A DNA stretch of 64,000 nt, taken from assembly GCA_004794655.1 (NCBI GenBank), contig SMMW01000634.1, positions 2,266,501 through 2,330,500 of the forward strand, read 5' to 3'. The notes under the pieces were generated by a model, which was not told where the DNA came from, searched no databases, and was given only the letters and a program-made list of their open reading frames with translations. A program made the translations under genes and the position numbers. The stretch is from Marisa cornuarietis (Eukaryota > Mollusca > Gastropoda > Architaenioglossa > Ampullariidae). Shown piece after piece: positions 46,650 through 59,414 of this stretch (within the stretch, counting starts at the first letter, position 1; every line of letters begins with the position of its first letter).

Positions 46650-49240
46650 GGCTTTCGACCCCTTAAGCCGATCTTAATCATCATCCAGTGCTACGCACCT
46701 ACCAACGCAGCAAAAGAAGAGGAGAAGGAGGACTTTTACAACTCCATACATGCGCTGGTATATCGTACTTCAAGACGAGACCTGAAGATCATCATGGGTG
46801 ACATTAATGCCAAAGTTGTTGACAACACAGACAAAGAACATATAATGGGAAAGCACGTTTTGGGCATCTGCAATGAGAATGGTGAGCTGTTCACAGACTT
46901 CTGTTTGTACAATGACCTTGTAATCGGAGACACGGTCTTTCATCACAGAACCATTCACAATGGATTTTACCAGATGGAAATACAGAAAACCATGCAGATC
47001 CACCACATCACCATTAACTGCCAGTTTAGAAGGAGACTGCTAGATGTCAGGGTAAGGCATGGCGCAGATGCAGCCTCAGACCACCACCTGCTTGTAGAAA
47101 CTATAAAGATAAAGCTGAGGTCCTTTCTTGACTCATCAGACAGACTGCACCACAAACTCAACGTGCAGTTTCTTAAAGATCGCAGGAAGCAAGAAGGGTT
47201 CAACTCGGAAGTAGAGAACAGGTTTAAGGCATTGGAGGGACTCTTTGAAGAAATAATGGCCAACCACTGGACAGGATTACAGGAAGCCTTATAAGACTGC
47301 CTTCACACGCGTTCTGGAAAAGAAAGAGAAACAACACAAGGCATGGCTGACCCTAGGGATCTGGAATAAAAGGACAGGAAAGAGCTGAAGCAGAAGATCA
47401 ACCAGATTCAAGACCAGCAGGAAAAAAGAAGAGCTCATAGCAAAGTACTGGGAGATGAACCGAGAAGTGAAGAAGAGTGCAAGAGGCGACGAGAGACAGT
47501 TCGCACACAGGATGACAGAAGAGGCAGAACAAGCAGCTGGGCAAAATAACATGAAAAGACTATACGAAATTACAAGAACTCTGTCAGGAAGGAAAAACAT
47601 CAATGCATGCAGGCAACTAAAGAATAAGAATGGCGGTGTCATTACCGGGGATGCAGAACCAAGATCTCGCTGGGCGAACATTTTGAAGAGATACCGAACC
47701 GGCCACCACCAGAAACCATTTTGGACATTGCCCCAGTCACCGAGCAGCTCACCAGCCCACCAACCAAGGCAGAAATCATCAAAGCCATCACGTCGCTGAA
47801 AACTGGCAAGGCGGCAGTCCCAGATGGTATTCCTGCAGAGGCACTCAAGGCCAACCCAACAACCGCAGAAGAGATGCTACACCCCCTGCTGTAGAAAATT
47901 TGGAAGCAGGAGCAAGTTCCAGCAGACTGGAAGCTTGGCTATCTGGTAAAGCTACCCAAGAAAGGTGACCTGACCCAGTGCAGCAACTGGCGTGGGATTA
48001 CGCTACTGTCCATTCCCAGCAAGGTGCTGACCAGAATCATCCTGGACAGACTAAAGAATGTCCTAAACAAGAGACTGAGACAAGAACAGGCAGGCTTTCG
48101 GCAGGGCAGATCATACACAGACCATATTGCTACACTGCGAATCATTATTGAACAGTCCATCAAATGGCAGTCTCCACTCTACATGTCATTTTTGGAAGTT
48201 GAGAAAGTATTTGACTTCGTAGACAGGGAGACTATCTGGAAGTTGACGCAGCACTACGGATTTTCACCAAAGTTCATGGACATCATCCAGCAGTTGTATG
48301 AGGACTTGACATGCCAGGTGATCCATAATGGGAAGCTGACTGACCCCTTTGCAGTGAGGACTGGAAAAAGCCAAGGCTGGATGCTCTCGCCGACTATCTT
48401 CCGGATCGTCATAGACTGGATCATGAGAAGAACAACCTCTAACAGCAACACAGGCATTGAATGGATCTTTGCCATGCAACTTGAGGATCTCGACTTTGCG
48501 AATGACATCAGCCTATTGTACCTCAAACAAAATGCACAGACTAAGCTCACTCGGCTCTCAGAAGAAGCAGCGACGATTGGCCTGACAATATCAAGAAGAC
48601 AGAGGTAATGCGGGTCAACAGCGAGCAAGAAGCTCCACTCCAACTACACGCGGAATGGGAGTATAGTAACCAAGGATGGAGGTGCAGATGAAGACATAAG
48701 AAGCCGAGTAAATAAAGCCAGGGGTGCATTCCACATCCTGCGACCCATCTGGAACTCCAAGGCATTATCTCAGCACACCAAAATCCGCATCTGCCAAAGA
48801 AAAGTAAAGTCTGTCTTCCATATGGGTCTGAGACATGGCGTGTGAAAAACACAATCACCAACAAGATTCAAACAATCATCAACAGATCCTCATCCTCAAC
48901 ATCAGATGGCCCGAGAAGATCTCCAATACAGACCTGTGGGAGAGAGCCAACCAAGAACCTGCCAGCCAAGACATCAAGAAGCGAAAGTGGGGCTGGATCG
49001 GTGACACCCTGCGAAAGCCGGCCGAAAATCTAACAAGACATGCTCTGGACTGGAACCCACAGGAGAGGCGCAGGGTTGGGAGACCCAGACAGACGTGGAG
49101 AAGATCGGTCCACGGTGAGGTGGAGGCAGCTGGAATGACATTAGCCCAACTGGGGAGGGAGGCCCAGAACCGGGTCCGTTGGCGTGGTGTAGTTGCGGCC
49201 CTATGCTCCACTGGGGGCGAAAAGGAATAATAATAAGAAG
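46650..49240 (+). mobile_element. Nimb/I-like non-LTR retrotransposon, broken, endonuclease to 3' end
   Basis: Endonuclease part: ILIIIQCYAPTNAAKEEEKE, IIMGDINAKV (46790) and SDHHLLVETIK. Reverse transcriptase: GKAAVPDGIPAEALKA, VKLPKKGDLTQCSNWRGITL, RLRQEQAGFRQGRSYTDHI, FLEVEKVFDFVDRETIWKLT, GKSQGWMLSPTIFRIVIDWI and FANDISLLYL (about 48500). C-terminus: IRWPEKISNTDLWERAN, WGWIGDTLRKPAENLTRHAL and VGRPRQTWRRSVHGEVEAAG, to TGGEKE with a stop at 49228-49230, then a short (TAA) tail. The catalytic FADD is FAND, and several frames are broken, so it is inactive. Clade assignment is from memory of the domain order. Confidence 0.87.
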
Positions 49241-49244
49241 ACAC

Positions 49245-49395
49245 CATCTTTATGTTGTTCAGTGTGCCTACACTTATCTCACCATCCACTGTATGTTATC
49301 TTTCATTTATCATTATTGGTCTGCACAGAGAGTGCGATCTATCTTGGTCGTGATGCTGCGCGTTAAAAAAATCTTATTATTATTATTATTTTAAA
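49245..49395 (+). repeat. Microsatellite-tailed retroelement 3' end
   Basis: Ends with gtgatgctgcgcgttaaaaa, then a (TTA)n run at 49371-49393. It follows the broken element directly but has its own tail, so it may be a separate insertion. Confidence 0.45.
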
Positions 49396-52300
49396 TGAGA
49401 CATACGCACACTACGAACGAACTTCCCTATAGCTTCGCGCCAAGTACTCATTCAAAACTGCTAAAAGTACATCCACCAGCAAACATCCTATGAATGATAC
49501 TACAAGCGGAGAATCTGGACCAGGCGCGGAACGCAGGGAGTACCTTAACACCATGACGTGCATATATATATATATATACGTACACACTGTTAACGTGTAG
49601 TGTGTATTGACTGCATCTTTAGCACCAAACAATTTCTGCTGATCACCATGCCACTACGTTGTATTGATAAGTACATAAGTAACATTTCTGTAAGTTTGAA
49701 ATAATAGATCCAGTTTCGTTGGTAGTTACCTTTTAAAGTGTCATTTGATTGGCTAATTTTCCTAAACCATTTACTTCCAATATAAAAATTAATTTTCTTT
49801 ACAAAGTAATTACCTTTTAATTTATTTATACATTTCCTTGGCATTCTTCTTTGCATGACAAAGCACTTAATTTCTTATTCAAAGTGCCTCCATTCTGCCT
49901 ACCAGAACTTCTGCAACGTGGATATGCGCTTTTCAAATTTTCTTCTTCTTTCTTAGACATAGAGTGCTGTCGCCTGTCACTTTGCAAGACCAGAAACAAA
50001 TGCTTAAAAAAATCCGAAGAACGACCGAGTTGGTGTATGTGCAATCTGAGACAATTTAATGAACATGAGAATAATGGCCCCTAAACTAGGTGGAAGTCTG
50101 TCGTGATACAGTGGCTTGGCTCTGCAGGAGTGGGTAGGAAGGGAGAAAGGTCCCTTCAAGATGACTACGTCCAACAGTTCTTCAGACAAGCAGCGGCCTC
50201 AGGCCCCTTAATAACGTGTACATTCGAGGCAGCGAATTTCTATTTTGGAGAATGGAAAAAGCCTACAAGAAAGAAAAAAATGGTTTTCAAATCATTGGCT
50301 TGATGACCATTCGTTGTTGAATTCCCGACATCACGACGTCAGCTTTCTTTGGAGATAACTTTTCCAAACACACTGTGCAGTCGCAGGCCTCAACAGATAG
50401 GCACGCACAGAAGAACCAGAAACGTGCAATCGTTTTAAGACAACAAATGAGTTAGTGGAAACTACAAACTTTTATAAATGGACTATAGAGTAACGCCAAT
50501 GACTACAGCTGAGCATTTGCTGTTTCAAATCTAATTATATAAAGTAAACAAAACCAGTAGTTGAGCCCGAGATTATTTGTGAAGCCAAATACAGATAAAT
50601 CGAAAAACTCTAATTAAAACACATAGCTGAACAATTATATCACGTGCTTGATGATCAGGCATATGAATTAGTCACCGGCACGTGGCAGAAATGACATCGC
50701 GCGTGCGCAGTGTATGTTTGGAAAAATATCCCGAAAGAAAGTTGAGGTAATGAAACCTCATCACCAACAAATTGCATCTAATTTATAAAATTCAGCTGGG
50801 AAGTTCCGTCTGTATCCTCGATAATGTAAAGATGTCTGTGTTCCTTCCTGACATCATTGTATTGTGATCCAACTTCTTAGGAATTATGATTTTGGACTGA
50901 ACTTAGCCCAGTCATCTGAACAAAATTACAGATGTGTATACCATTATGAATATCGTGTTATAAAGTCTATGTGTAGCTAGGGTATACGGGATTTGTAAAT
51001 CAAAAGACATGGTCGTATGCGCTCCGATTATTGTGATGTCCGCATGCCTTGGGTCATTAGTCAAAGAATGTGTGAATATAAACAACTGTAATGCTGATGA
51101 TAACACTAATGGAACGAAATACGCTGAACAACCACTAGAACAAAGCCTCTTGAGATGTTAATGAAATGACCATCGGCTGCTCTTCATTCGAGCAGCTTGA
51201 GTGCAGCCAACTGCACGAGACTGGACAGCTATACTAGGAGCGGGTGGGATGGGTGTTCATACTTGCATCATCCACTTTCCCTTCTCTTGATCCAGTTCCC
51301 TTCAATCGGACTAACTCTCTCCCATTTAGAACCGTTAGTGCGTACTGAAAAGCCACAGGTCTGTCTACGAGTTAAGGCTTAATATTGGGTAACTTTGCAC
51401 TCCCAGACGGGTTTGGAGATGCAAGTCTTACAAATGGCGGTCCAGAGTCACACATAGAGACGTCTGGAAGCCTGCAAAGTTTTAAATTGCAGGCCTTTTC
51501 ACACCTTGAACGGAGGATGGGAGACACCGCTGGGGCACGAGGAACATTACGGGACGTCTGCACATCCTTGACAGCTCCGGTCGACTGCATCGTTGGGGGG
51601 AAGACGGGGGCAGGGGTGTGAGGAGAAAAGCTGGAGCACTGCAACGAAACCGGATGTGACCCCTGAAGACTTTCACTTGCTGGTTCTGGTGGCGACAGTT
51701 TGTACTTCATAAACCTCTTTCAGCAAAACCTTTGGCATTTTGTGCTTGAAATTAAAAATCATAATGTGTAGGAGACTTACCCGCACACGGATGACTGTAA
51801 TAAACTTTAAATATCACTCATGGCAGATGTACCATTAACAACAGATAATAGTTCTAACAGTAAATGTCTACAGGAGGTATATAATATATAACTCTGATAG
51901 TAAATGTATATAGCAAATATTAATGACCAACAGTAAATGTCTACAGGAAATATTAATTAATGGCTAGTCCCAGTTGAACAGGAAACTAAGGACGAAGGTT
52001 CTGCTAAGTTAAGAGTCATAGCACTCTCATTAGTTTAGTACGAAAGCGCGTTGTCATATTAATAAAAAAAAGACAACAACAAATGAATTCTAACTACAGA
52101 TGTCACTGAAGGCTGCAGCCCAAAGCCAATACAATAATTTCGGTATGATACTGATGAGGCTTTGCATCATCAGCAGGCTTAATTTTTATGACATCGCAGA
52201 AAATTAAACTTTGACCTCTTTACCGTAGTGAGAATCGTGATGTTCAAATCCTGGTACCTCGCCAGCAGAATATAGTTTTTCACTCTGATTTATAGAAATA

Positions 52301-53020
52301 ATATCGTATTGTAAACTAAACCCACTCGTTTGAAAACACTTTTAATCGGGTTTGGCTTGAATAACTTTAACGGCATTGTCTACAGGAGAAATTCATTGCT
52401 TTACTTATAAATGCTGTTTTTGTTGACACAGTAGTTCTTATCAGTCAAGATTTCCATCATAATTGATTTCTGTCATTTAGACTGTTTTGGTTTTGCTTCT
52501 ACTTGATTTTAGTCACCTTTAAACAGATTCACTTTACGGACATTTAGTTGAAGTATTCTAGACTTTAACCTAATTCACTAAGGACCAAAAAATGCTTCCT
52601 TAATAAGGATTATATTTTATCTTTCACGAAGGAAATCAATCTCAGCCCTCTCAGTTTCTATTCTTCTTCAAACCCAAAAGACAGAAGAACGGAGAGGCGG
52701 GCAGAACCAAAGAGAAAGCCCACATCAGCATTCCTATGGTGCATTCTGTAGTAGCACCAAAGAGGTTGCTGGGTAGAAGATTGTCTTTCACCGCGCGGAA
52801 CACCATTCATTACTGGCTGACGGGCCTGAAATCTCTGGTCTGCAAAATTGTTGTGGGTCACTTTGCTGGCATCAGATGGTGGCACCGAGCGCGGAAAGAA
52901 ATAGGCGCTGAAAATTGGCGGGAGGCAGAGAAGCGGCTTCCGGCAGACGTCCTTTTGCTGCGGTGCCACTGGAAAAGGGAGACCATCATCTTCAGCTGAT
53001 TGGTCTGCCCCTGAAACTAC

Positions 53021-53035
53021 AGCGCCCTCTAGTGG
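53021..53035 (-). promoter_or_regulatory. CTCF-like binding motif
   Basis: On the minus strand the sequence CCACTAGAGGGCGCT matches the core CTCF motif of bilaterians at essentially every position. It lies in a non-repetitive, gene-free stretch. CTCF is conserved in molluscs, but one motif match does not show occupancy. Confidence 0.45.
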
Positions 53036-55307
53036 ACTGCAGGCAGCTGTTACGTTTTATCAAACGGCGTGCGACTTGTTCGTATGCACGTCGTGGCCAC
53101 GTCTACGTCGTCTACGTCGTCTGGTCAAGCTGTGTTCCAGTCTCGACCTGTCAGCCGTAATTAACAACATGGCGGGCGCCACAGATGAAAGCTGGGAATT
53201 CTGCAAGCAACATAGGCAGTAAACCTTTGCCACGTAGCTTGGATGCTTAGGGTTTTGAACCAGTCCACTGTTACGGTTACCTGCCTAATACAGTAAAAAT
53301 AATGATAGATGTTTACGCCTTAATGTAGATATAATATAGCTAAACATATACAAACTGATGGCTGTTAGGACGAACATTAAATATGGACAGTAAACCAAAA
53401 CCGTTTCGTTTTCTTTATTTTCTTGGTTGGTAGTACCACTGTAACACCGTATTTCTGTTATTACAAATGTAAATAAAAATAATGTCTCATGTTCTAGTAT
53501 TGTTGCGCCTACGTCATTTTGTATTGTTCTTTGTACTCTGATGTTTTTCTATCTCGCTTACAAAGCCTACCCATCCCTCCTGCCTGGGCGTACAACCAAC
53601 TGATAAATGGAAATTGGTGAAACGAATATGTTTTGAATGCAAATTCGGATGTCTGGATTGCTGTCTACATATTAGTGTCAATTTTGACAGATATGTGAAG
53701 AGCGCCCTTTTACCATACTTTCAAAATAAATTATGGTGAACAGAGCTGAAATTGTGGTACAGGACACGAAGGATGCCGAAGAAGAAAGCATAAGGCATGA
53801 GCAATATGCTTTTACTGAAGGTCGCGCTGCGCTAAGCGATGGTCTAGAAACGAGGCTGCATCTATTTTCCATTCTCAAAGATAGCCTTCAGTTTATGTTG
53901 TCTATCTGTTGTTCAAAAACATGATCATTAATCTGATATAAAACAACGTTAAACTGTGACATAAACGTACATAGAATACATCCGTTTTCAATAAACCACT
54001 ATCCAGTATGGCGGCGGTCATAATTCGCATGCGCACTGACTTGGTCTCAAATCGAATGCGCTACAAATCGGTCGTACTTCGCACACGCTGTTTTATTTTC
54101 TTTAAAATCCAGAATAAATTGTACGTAATGGCAGACAAAAATAGAGTAGCTCTCACCAAAAAAAAAAAAAAAACCCCTTTGGAAAACTTAGATTACTACT
54201 ACTACTATTACCACCACTACTACAGGACATGACAATCTATGCGTGTAAAGGAATCCTACCCACAATGGAAGTGTCTGCCTCCTCACACTAAGCTCACTCA
54301 AAGTATTGATAGATCTGGGACTAGGTGCACAAAATGTTTCTGAAACTCAAAACGTTTTTAGAGACGTAAATGTAGGAACTTCTTTTTTTTTCAAAAGTCA
54401 TTCCTGTGCTATTTAGACGCGTTAAAAAGCAAATACGAAAAATGTGCTGACGGGAACGAGTCTAGCTTATGCAGTTTTATCTTACTTAAGACATGTTTAG
54501 CAGAAAATTATGGAACTCTGATGTGCACCGTGTTTCTATAAAACTGTTCATTTAAACAGATTTAAAGCCCCAAAATGTTTAAAATTAGAAATGGGCAACT
54601 AGCCCCTGTACTCTAGTGACAACTAAACCAGAAACGTGCACTGCCAAAGAAACCATCATAGCGCACTGCATAGTTCTTAACTAAGACACGTAACAGAGAA
54701 ACTGGATCATGGCATTTTAACGAGATTACACCTTGCAAATTTGTCTTTTAGAAGTTTTCTTTTTAATCAACAAAATTAAAAAAATATGAAATTAGTGAAC
54801 AGATAGATCCATCAAAAGCAAATGTCCATGACTTTCAGGCAGAGTTGAAAAGCAGGAAAGGTGGTTGTCAGATCATAAACATGGCGGCTAAATGGAATCA
54901 AATTTCCGTCAAACGGAGAGCAGGACAAGAGACAGAGAGAGAGAGGGAGGAAGAGGATCGGGTTAAGATCAATAGATTTGTGTGGTTCAAGCAGAAATGT
55001 TCGATAACTGAAATATAAAAGGAAGAAGGCTGATCTAGCTTTCCACTTTTCTGCAAAAATTTCTCCGCATTGTGCTTTCATCGTTTGATGGCCTTCCACG
55101 CAGACTGGCCTGTCATCACGTGAAGCGCCTTGCGCGCGCAGACAAAAGACACCGATCCGTGCGCCTGTCTTTCTCCGACTGTGCGTGACGTCGACCGGAA
55201 ATCGTCTGTTCACTGACTTCCGGTTCAATCGTTTTGTGGACTTCCGGTTGTCGTTCTGGACTGTTTATGGTCTTCTGTTCGAGAGAAAAGCCAAGTTGTT
55301 TTTGTCT

Positions 55308-55465
55308 TGTTTAGCGCAGGGCATCGCAGAAAGAAACTCAGAGAGGGGTGGGGGAGAAAGAAGAGAAAGGACGACGTAAATGACGATTATGAAGATAACT
55401 GAATGACAATGAAAAGAAAGATTATGTTCACGTCTTTCGCACTTAAGCATAAACATCTAGCCTAA
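55308..55465 (+). repeat. Dispersed retroelement 3' segment, matches 23066-23225
   Basis: About 158 bases from tgtttagcgcagggcatcgc to aaacatctagccta are over 90 per cent the same as the stretch directly after the reverse-transcriptase remnant in BBS5 intron 4. The flanks on both sides differ. It is therefore a 5'-truncated copy of a retroelement tail. It is followed by a (TA)n run and an AATAAA at 55501. Confidence 0.8.
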
Positions 55466-56379
55466 TATAAATGTTAATGTTATATATATATATATATTGA
55501 ATAAACGTTGATTGACATACATCAAATACGTCAGAGAAACGTCCTTGCCGAGACGTGAACGTGATGCTGTGTTAGCAACCGTAAAGACTTCCAGTTGGAG
55601 GATGAGCTAGTTTACAGCAAACATTGCAGCCACATCAACAGCATTATTGATTACTAATTATGTAACTGATGATGATGATGATTAGGAGGAGGAGAAGGAG
55701 GAGGAGGAAGAATAGATCTGCTACATGCACAGGATGCATGCCAAGCCGAAACGTCCTGTATCTAAGCACTGACGGAAGACGTGAAAAATGGGACTAGAGA
55801 GTGCAACGGGAAAAAAGGGAAACGAGGCGGAGACGTCCAGGTCTGGAGATGATTGGGATTTTTAAAGTCTAATGGTAGCCTAGTCCCCGCTGAGACGTAT
55901 TTCTTGAACGGAAGCATCCAGCGTCGGTCATCGTCACTCTTTAACAGGCCTGTGTCGGCCTGTATCATTCTTGCTTCTTACTCTTCGTCGTCTTCTTGCC
56001 AGCTTCATGCAATCTGGCGTACATCACGAAAAAAAATCTCACGATTTCTTCCCGGATATCGGAGAAATTCTCGGGGAGGAAAAAATTGCTATAAATACTG
56101 AAGACAAATGGTCCTTTTATCTCTGGAACAAGAAAGAAAATAAATTTCCTGATTCCGAAAGATTAAGTGAGAGAGCGAAAGAGAGAGAGAGAGACGGAAG
56201 GAAGAGAAAGGGTAGGCAGTGACGTAAACCAAGTCGAACTCTTTAGCCTACATATTATGTTTTTGTTTAGTCATATGCATGGCATAACAAAGAATAATTT
56301 ACATATATAATATATGTATATGAATGCGGAAAAGGTGTAATGTGTACTTTAGTACAAATTTGTAATTAAATGCAAATAA

Positions 56380-56490
56380 TAACAATAATAATAATAATGA
56401 TAAAGTTCTCTTGTATAGCGTCTTCTCCCTACCCTAAGGGCAAGCTCAAGGCGCTTCACAAAAATAAATACATTTATACAGCACGGTCTA
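56380..56490 (-). repeat. Microsatellite-tailed retroelement 3' end
   Basis: Read on the minus strand: gaagcgccttgagcttgcc, then gacgctatacaagagaac and a tail of (ATT)n. The design is that of the ends near 23370 and 58915. Confidence 0.5.
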
Positions 56491-56504
56491 CAGAAAACTC
56501 CTTG

Positions 56505-57430
56505 TTATCCAGATTTTCAGTCCTGTGGACAGTCTCCTGATACGACGTTGCACGTTATTCTCTCAGTTAACACATGTCTTATCACAGTCGAGGCCAAACG
56601 AACCCGTATAGTAAACTTCTTTACAGAAAAGTAACTGTTACCCTGCAGCACACCCTGTCTCACACCTGCCATCATCGATGTTACACAGACTGTTCTGTGC
56701 AGGTGCCGCATGTGTTGTTGCAACTCATGCCGTGGTACCAGCTCTGTAGGAGTCATTAGAGTACCTCACCTGATATCCAGCATGCAGTCAACATTTTCCT
56801 GTTACAATGGTGCATGTTGTTCCCTCAGAGCAGTTGCCGCACGTGCTGCTACAGTTGGGACCATACTTTACACTAGGGTAGCTTGTATCTTGCAGTACAT
56901 TCTTTGTCACAGCTGCCGGTAGAGAGACTACACGGACTATTTTATGTACAGTTGCCGCACGTTTCCTTGTAGCCTGCACCGTACGTACCAGTTGTACAAA
57001 GTTTAATGCAGGATGGTGGCTGATATCCAGCACCGCATAACCTTAAACAATCTCCCGATGAAGCATCTCAGTACTTTCTTTGGAACACCTACCACACAGG
57101 TTGCTGCAGCCTACACCGAATAAACCTTTCTTGCTTGGTTCATTCCAATACAGCGACTGATTTCGGAGTACACAACCCGTTGAGTACACCCCATGTACTG
57201 GGTTACACACTCTTCCCCTGAACAATGTAACAGCTGCTTGTGTAGTGGTCACCATGTGAGTCCATGTTGCACGCCTCATTGCAGTATGGCAAACAATGTC
57301 CAGCTGTCCAGCCTTGTTCGCACACACCTGTTGCAGGGTGACGTTCCCAACGAGAAGTTTCCATATCTTTCTACGCAGTTTACACTGTAATACAAATTGC
57401 TGCATAGTCACACTTAGACTGCACACAAAG
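56505..57430 (-). pseudogene. Decayed EGF-like repeat protein (MEGF / scavenger-receptor-F type)
   Basis: Minus-strand translation across frames gives a string of Cys-rich EGF-like modules: CVERYGNFSLGTSPCNRC, then CEQGWTAGHCLPYCNEAC, CGAGYQPPSCIKLCTTGTYG, ETCGNCT-stop-NSPCSLSTGSC, YGPNCSSTCGNCSEGTTC with VTGKC, CNNTCGTCTEQS, and GRCETGC followed by SFGLDCDKTC. Each module is broken from the next by stops or frameshifts (for example near 57205, 56942, 56875, 56790 and 56640). Such EGF arrays make up the outer part of MEGF10/11-like and related receptors, which are expanded in molluscs. No kinase, membrane or signal segment was found. Confidence 0.75.
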
Positions 57431-58849
57431 CCAATGATGAAGAGCTGTCACCATCTAGCCGGTTAGGCAAAGGGACATCACTCTCCAACCTATATGCGCA
57501 TGCGTGCCCGTCCGTTACTATCTAAGAATAGAAATTGTCATTTATCTTCCTCAAGTACATATAAGTGAGTTTTGGTCAACTATGTATTCACTTGTGCATA
57601 TTTATATTCATACAAAATCAGTATAAACTAGCATAACACATACATCTATGGAGTTGTATGTACTAGTACTCGCTTAGCAGGCTTGAGGGAGGCGGCTCTC
57701 CGCAATTTTTGTATTTTTCTTAGTTTGTTGAGTTTTTCGTGTCCATTATGTAGGCCGGTGCTTTTTCCGTTGCATCTTTGCTTCGCAGGACTATTTGACT
57801 TTTTGTTTCTTCTGCAACTTTTCCCGTCGACTGCCGGTCTTTTCTGTACGAGGCCATAACGGTTTCTTCCGAAGATTCTGAAGATGACACAGAGCTGGTT
57901 TCTATGGAGCTTCTTGTAGACTAAGCACCCAGTGTCGTCTGCAGAACTCCGTGTGTCGCTCTGGTTGATGTGGTTGTCAAGATGGCTCCAGCTTTGATCC
58001 AGCTCAGGCGGCTTGCGTCTCTGGAGGGGAGGCTCTCCTGGGATACTTGAGTAAATCTAAGGAGGGGACAGCGAACTGATGGTCCTTTATAGCGACAACT
58101 GCCACTCTCTCCAGTGATTAAATGATCAGTGCTAACTCCAGCTCTACACCTTAGAAATACGACACTGGATCCGCAGCAAAAAATTAAAGCAAGGAATAAT
58201 AATTATTTCGCAATAAGAATTAAACAGAAGAAAGATTAACAAAGAGACAAACAGTCGTTAAAAGCTGAACAACTAAGATCCTAAGATAAACAGTTCCGCT
58301 GCGGTCATAAGATGTCAAAGCCATCGGAAAACTGATATTACACCTGTCCATCGTCAGCCTAATGCCCGCGCTGTGAACCGCCCTCAGATTTAGTTTAGCC
58401 GAGTCAAGGACAAAACTAGCCCTTCTCAACCTCCAGAGAGATGGAGCATGTGATCTTAAAACAACAACAAACAAACAAACAAACAAACAAAACGATTCTG
58501 TGCAGCAAGCGCGCAAATACTGCCCACGTGCGGTCGCCGACATGTGAGGCCATGCACTTTACCACACGACTGATGTCTTTTCAATTCATCGTATTTCTTG
58601 AACGAGGCAACAATGCTCACCCTAAATGCGTGCTCTGGGCGTATTGAGTTCACTCACTGTGACTGTGTCTGCTGACATTCGTCGAATGGTTTGCTCACAG
58701 CTGTAGACTCCACCACACCATGACTCTCAATGTTATCCTTTAGATGTTATGTTGATGCTTGTGTCCGGTATTTTCTTTTTCTACCTTGTATTTTTGTTTG
58801 TTGCAATGTCTCTGTATAATTGTTTGTTAATAAGTTTGGTCTTTGTTTG

Positions 58850-58960
58850 AACATGGTTTCTGTGTCAATTTTTTTTTTTTTGAAAGCGCATTGAGTCGAC
58901 TCTGGGGTTGAAAATTGCGCTATATAAATCTACTTTAATAATAATAATAATAATAATCTA
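58850..58960 (+). repeat. Microsatellite-tailed retroelement 3' end
   Basis: A T-run, then gaaagcgcattgagtcgact, aaattgcgctatataaatct and a (AAT)n tail at 58937-58957. It is the best preserved example in the window of this kind of end. Confidence 0.6.
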
Positions 58961-59414
58961 CATATAATATACAGGAGAGTGTAGTAGTTTTTAAAATGAT
59001 AATAAAGCGCCTTTCCATATAACCAAGAGGCGAATACACAACTACGCATAAACACGAAAATATGTATTAAACAGCAATAATATGATAATTTTAGTTGACG
59101 TGTAGGGTTGTATGGCTGGGTGAGCGAGTCGGGGCGCAGTAAGGTTTATGAACACTCATCTACCAACAAACAAGAGAGTGGAATCAATGTAAAAGAATAG
59201 GCAGTGTTGCTGTCCCTGGAATACACCGGATGAAAGGATTGATCAACTTCTTGCTTGTCAGACTGGTTGCATGGCTAATTAGATCAAACTAAGAAACATC
59301 CCAATTATTGCAAATAATAACATCCATGCTGACTACCTAAAATATATTCCTAGTTCCCTTTTTTACTCATGTCGGAATCTTTCCGGTGCAGAAATTGGAC
59401 AAAGTGAGATAGGG

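Larger units (their letters stand above)
49396..56500. other. Gene-free stretch; repeats only
   Basis: No protein family is recognisable on either strand over 7.1 kb. Contents noted: a (TA)n at 49562-49578, a CTCF-like motif at 53021-53035, a poly-A run at 54160-54173, a (TAC)n-like run at 54191-54225, the dispersed repeat at 55308-55465, a (TA)n at 55482-55498 and a (GGA)n-like run at 55685-55712. A proline-rich minus frame at 51372-51710 and a plus frame at 53733-53924 have no recognised relatives. Unseen small exons cannot be excluded. Confidence 0.4.

Noticed and set aside
51372..51710. Proline-rich minus-strand frame of 112 codons, possible first exon
   Set aside because: No family resemblance and no downstream exon could be found; composition alone is not enough.
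53733..53924. Plus-strand 63-codon acidic frame
   Set aside because: No recognised domain and no splice partner.
57860..57930. Acidic peptide resembling the N-terminus of a piggyBac-type transposase
   Set aside because: Only about 20 residues, with no transposase core or TTAA-flanked ends nearby.
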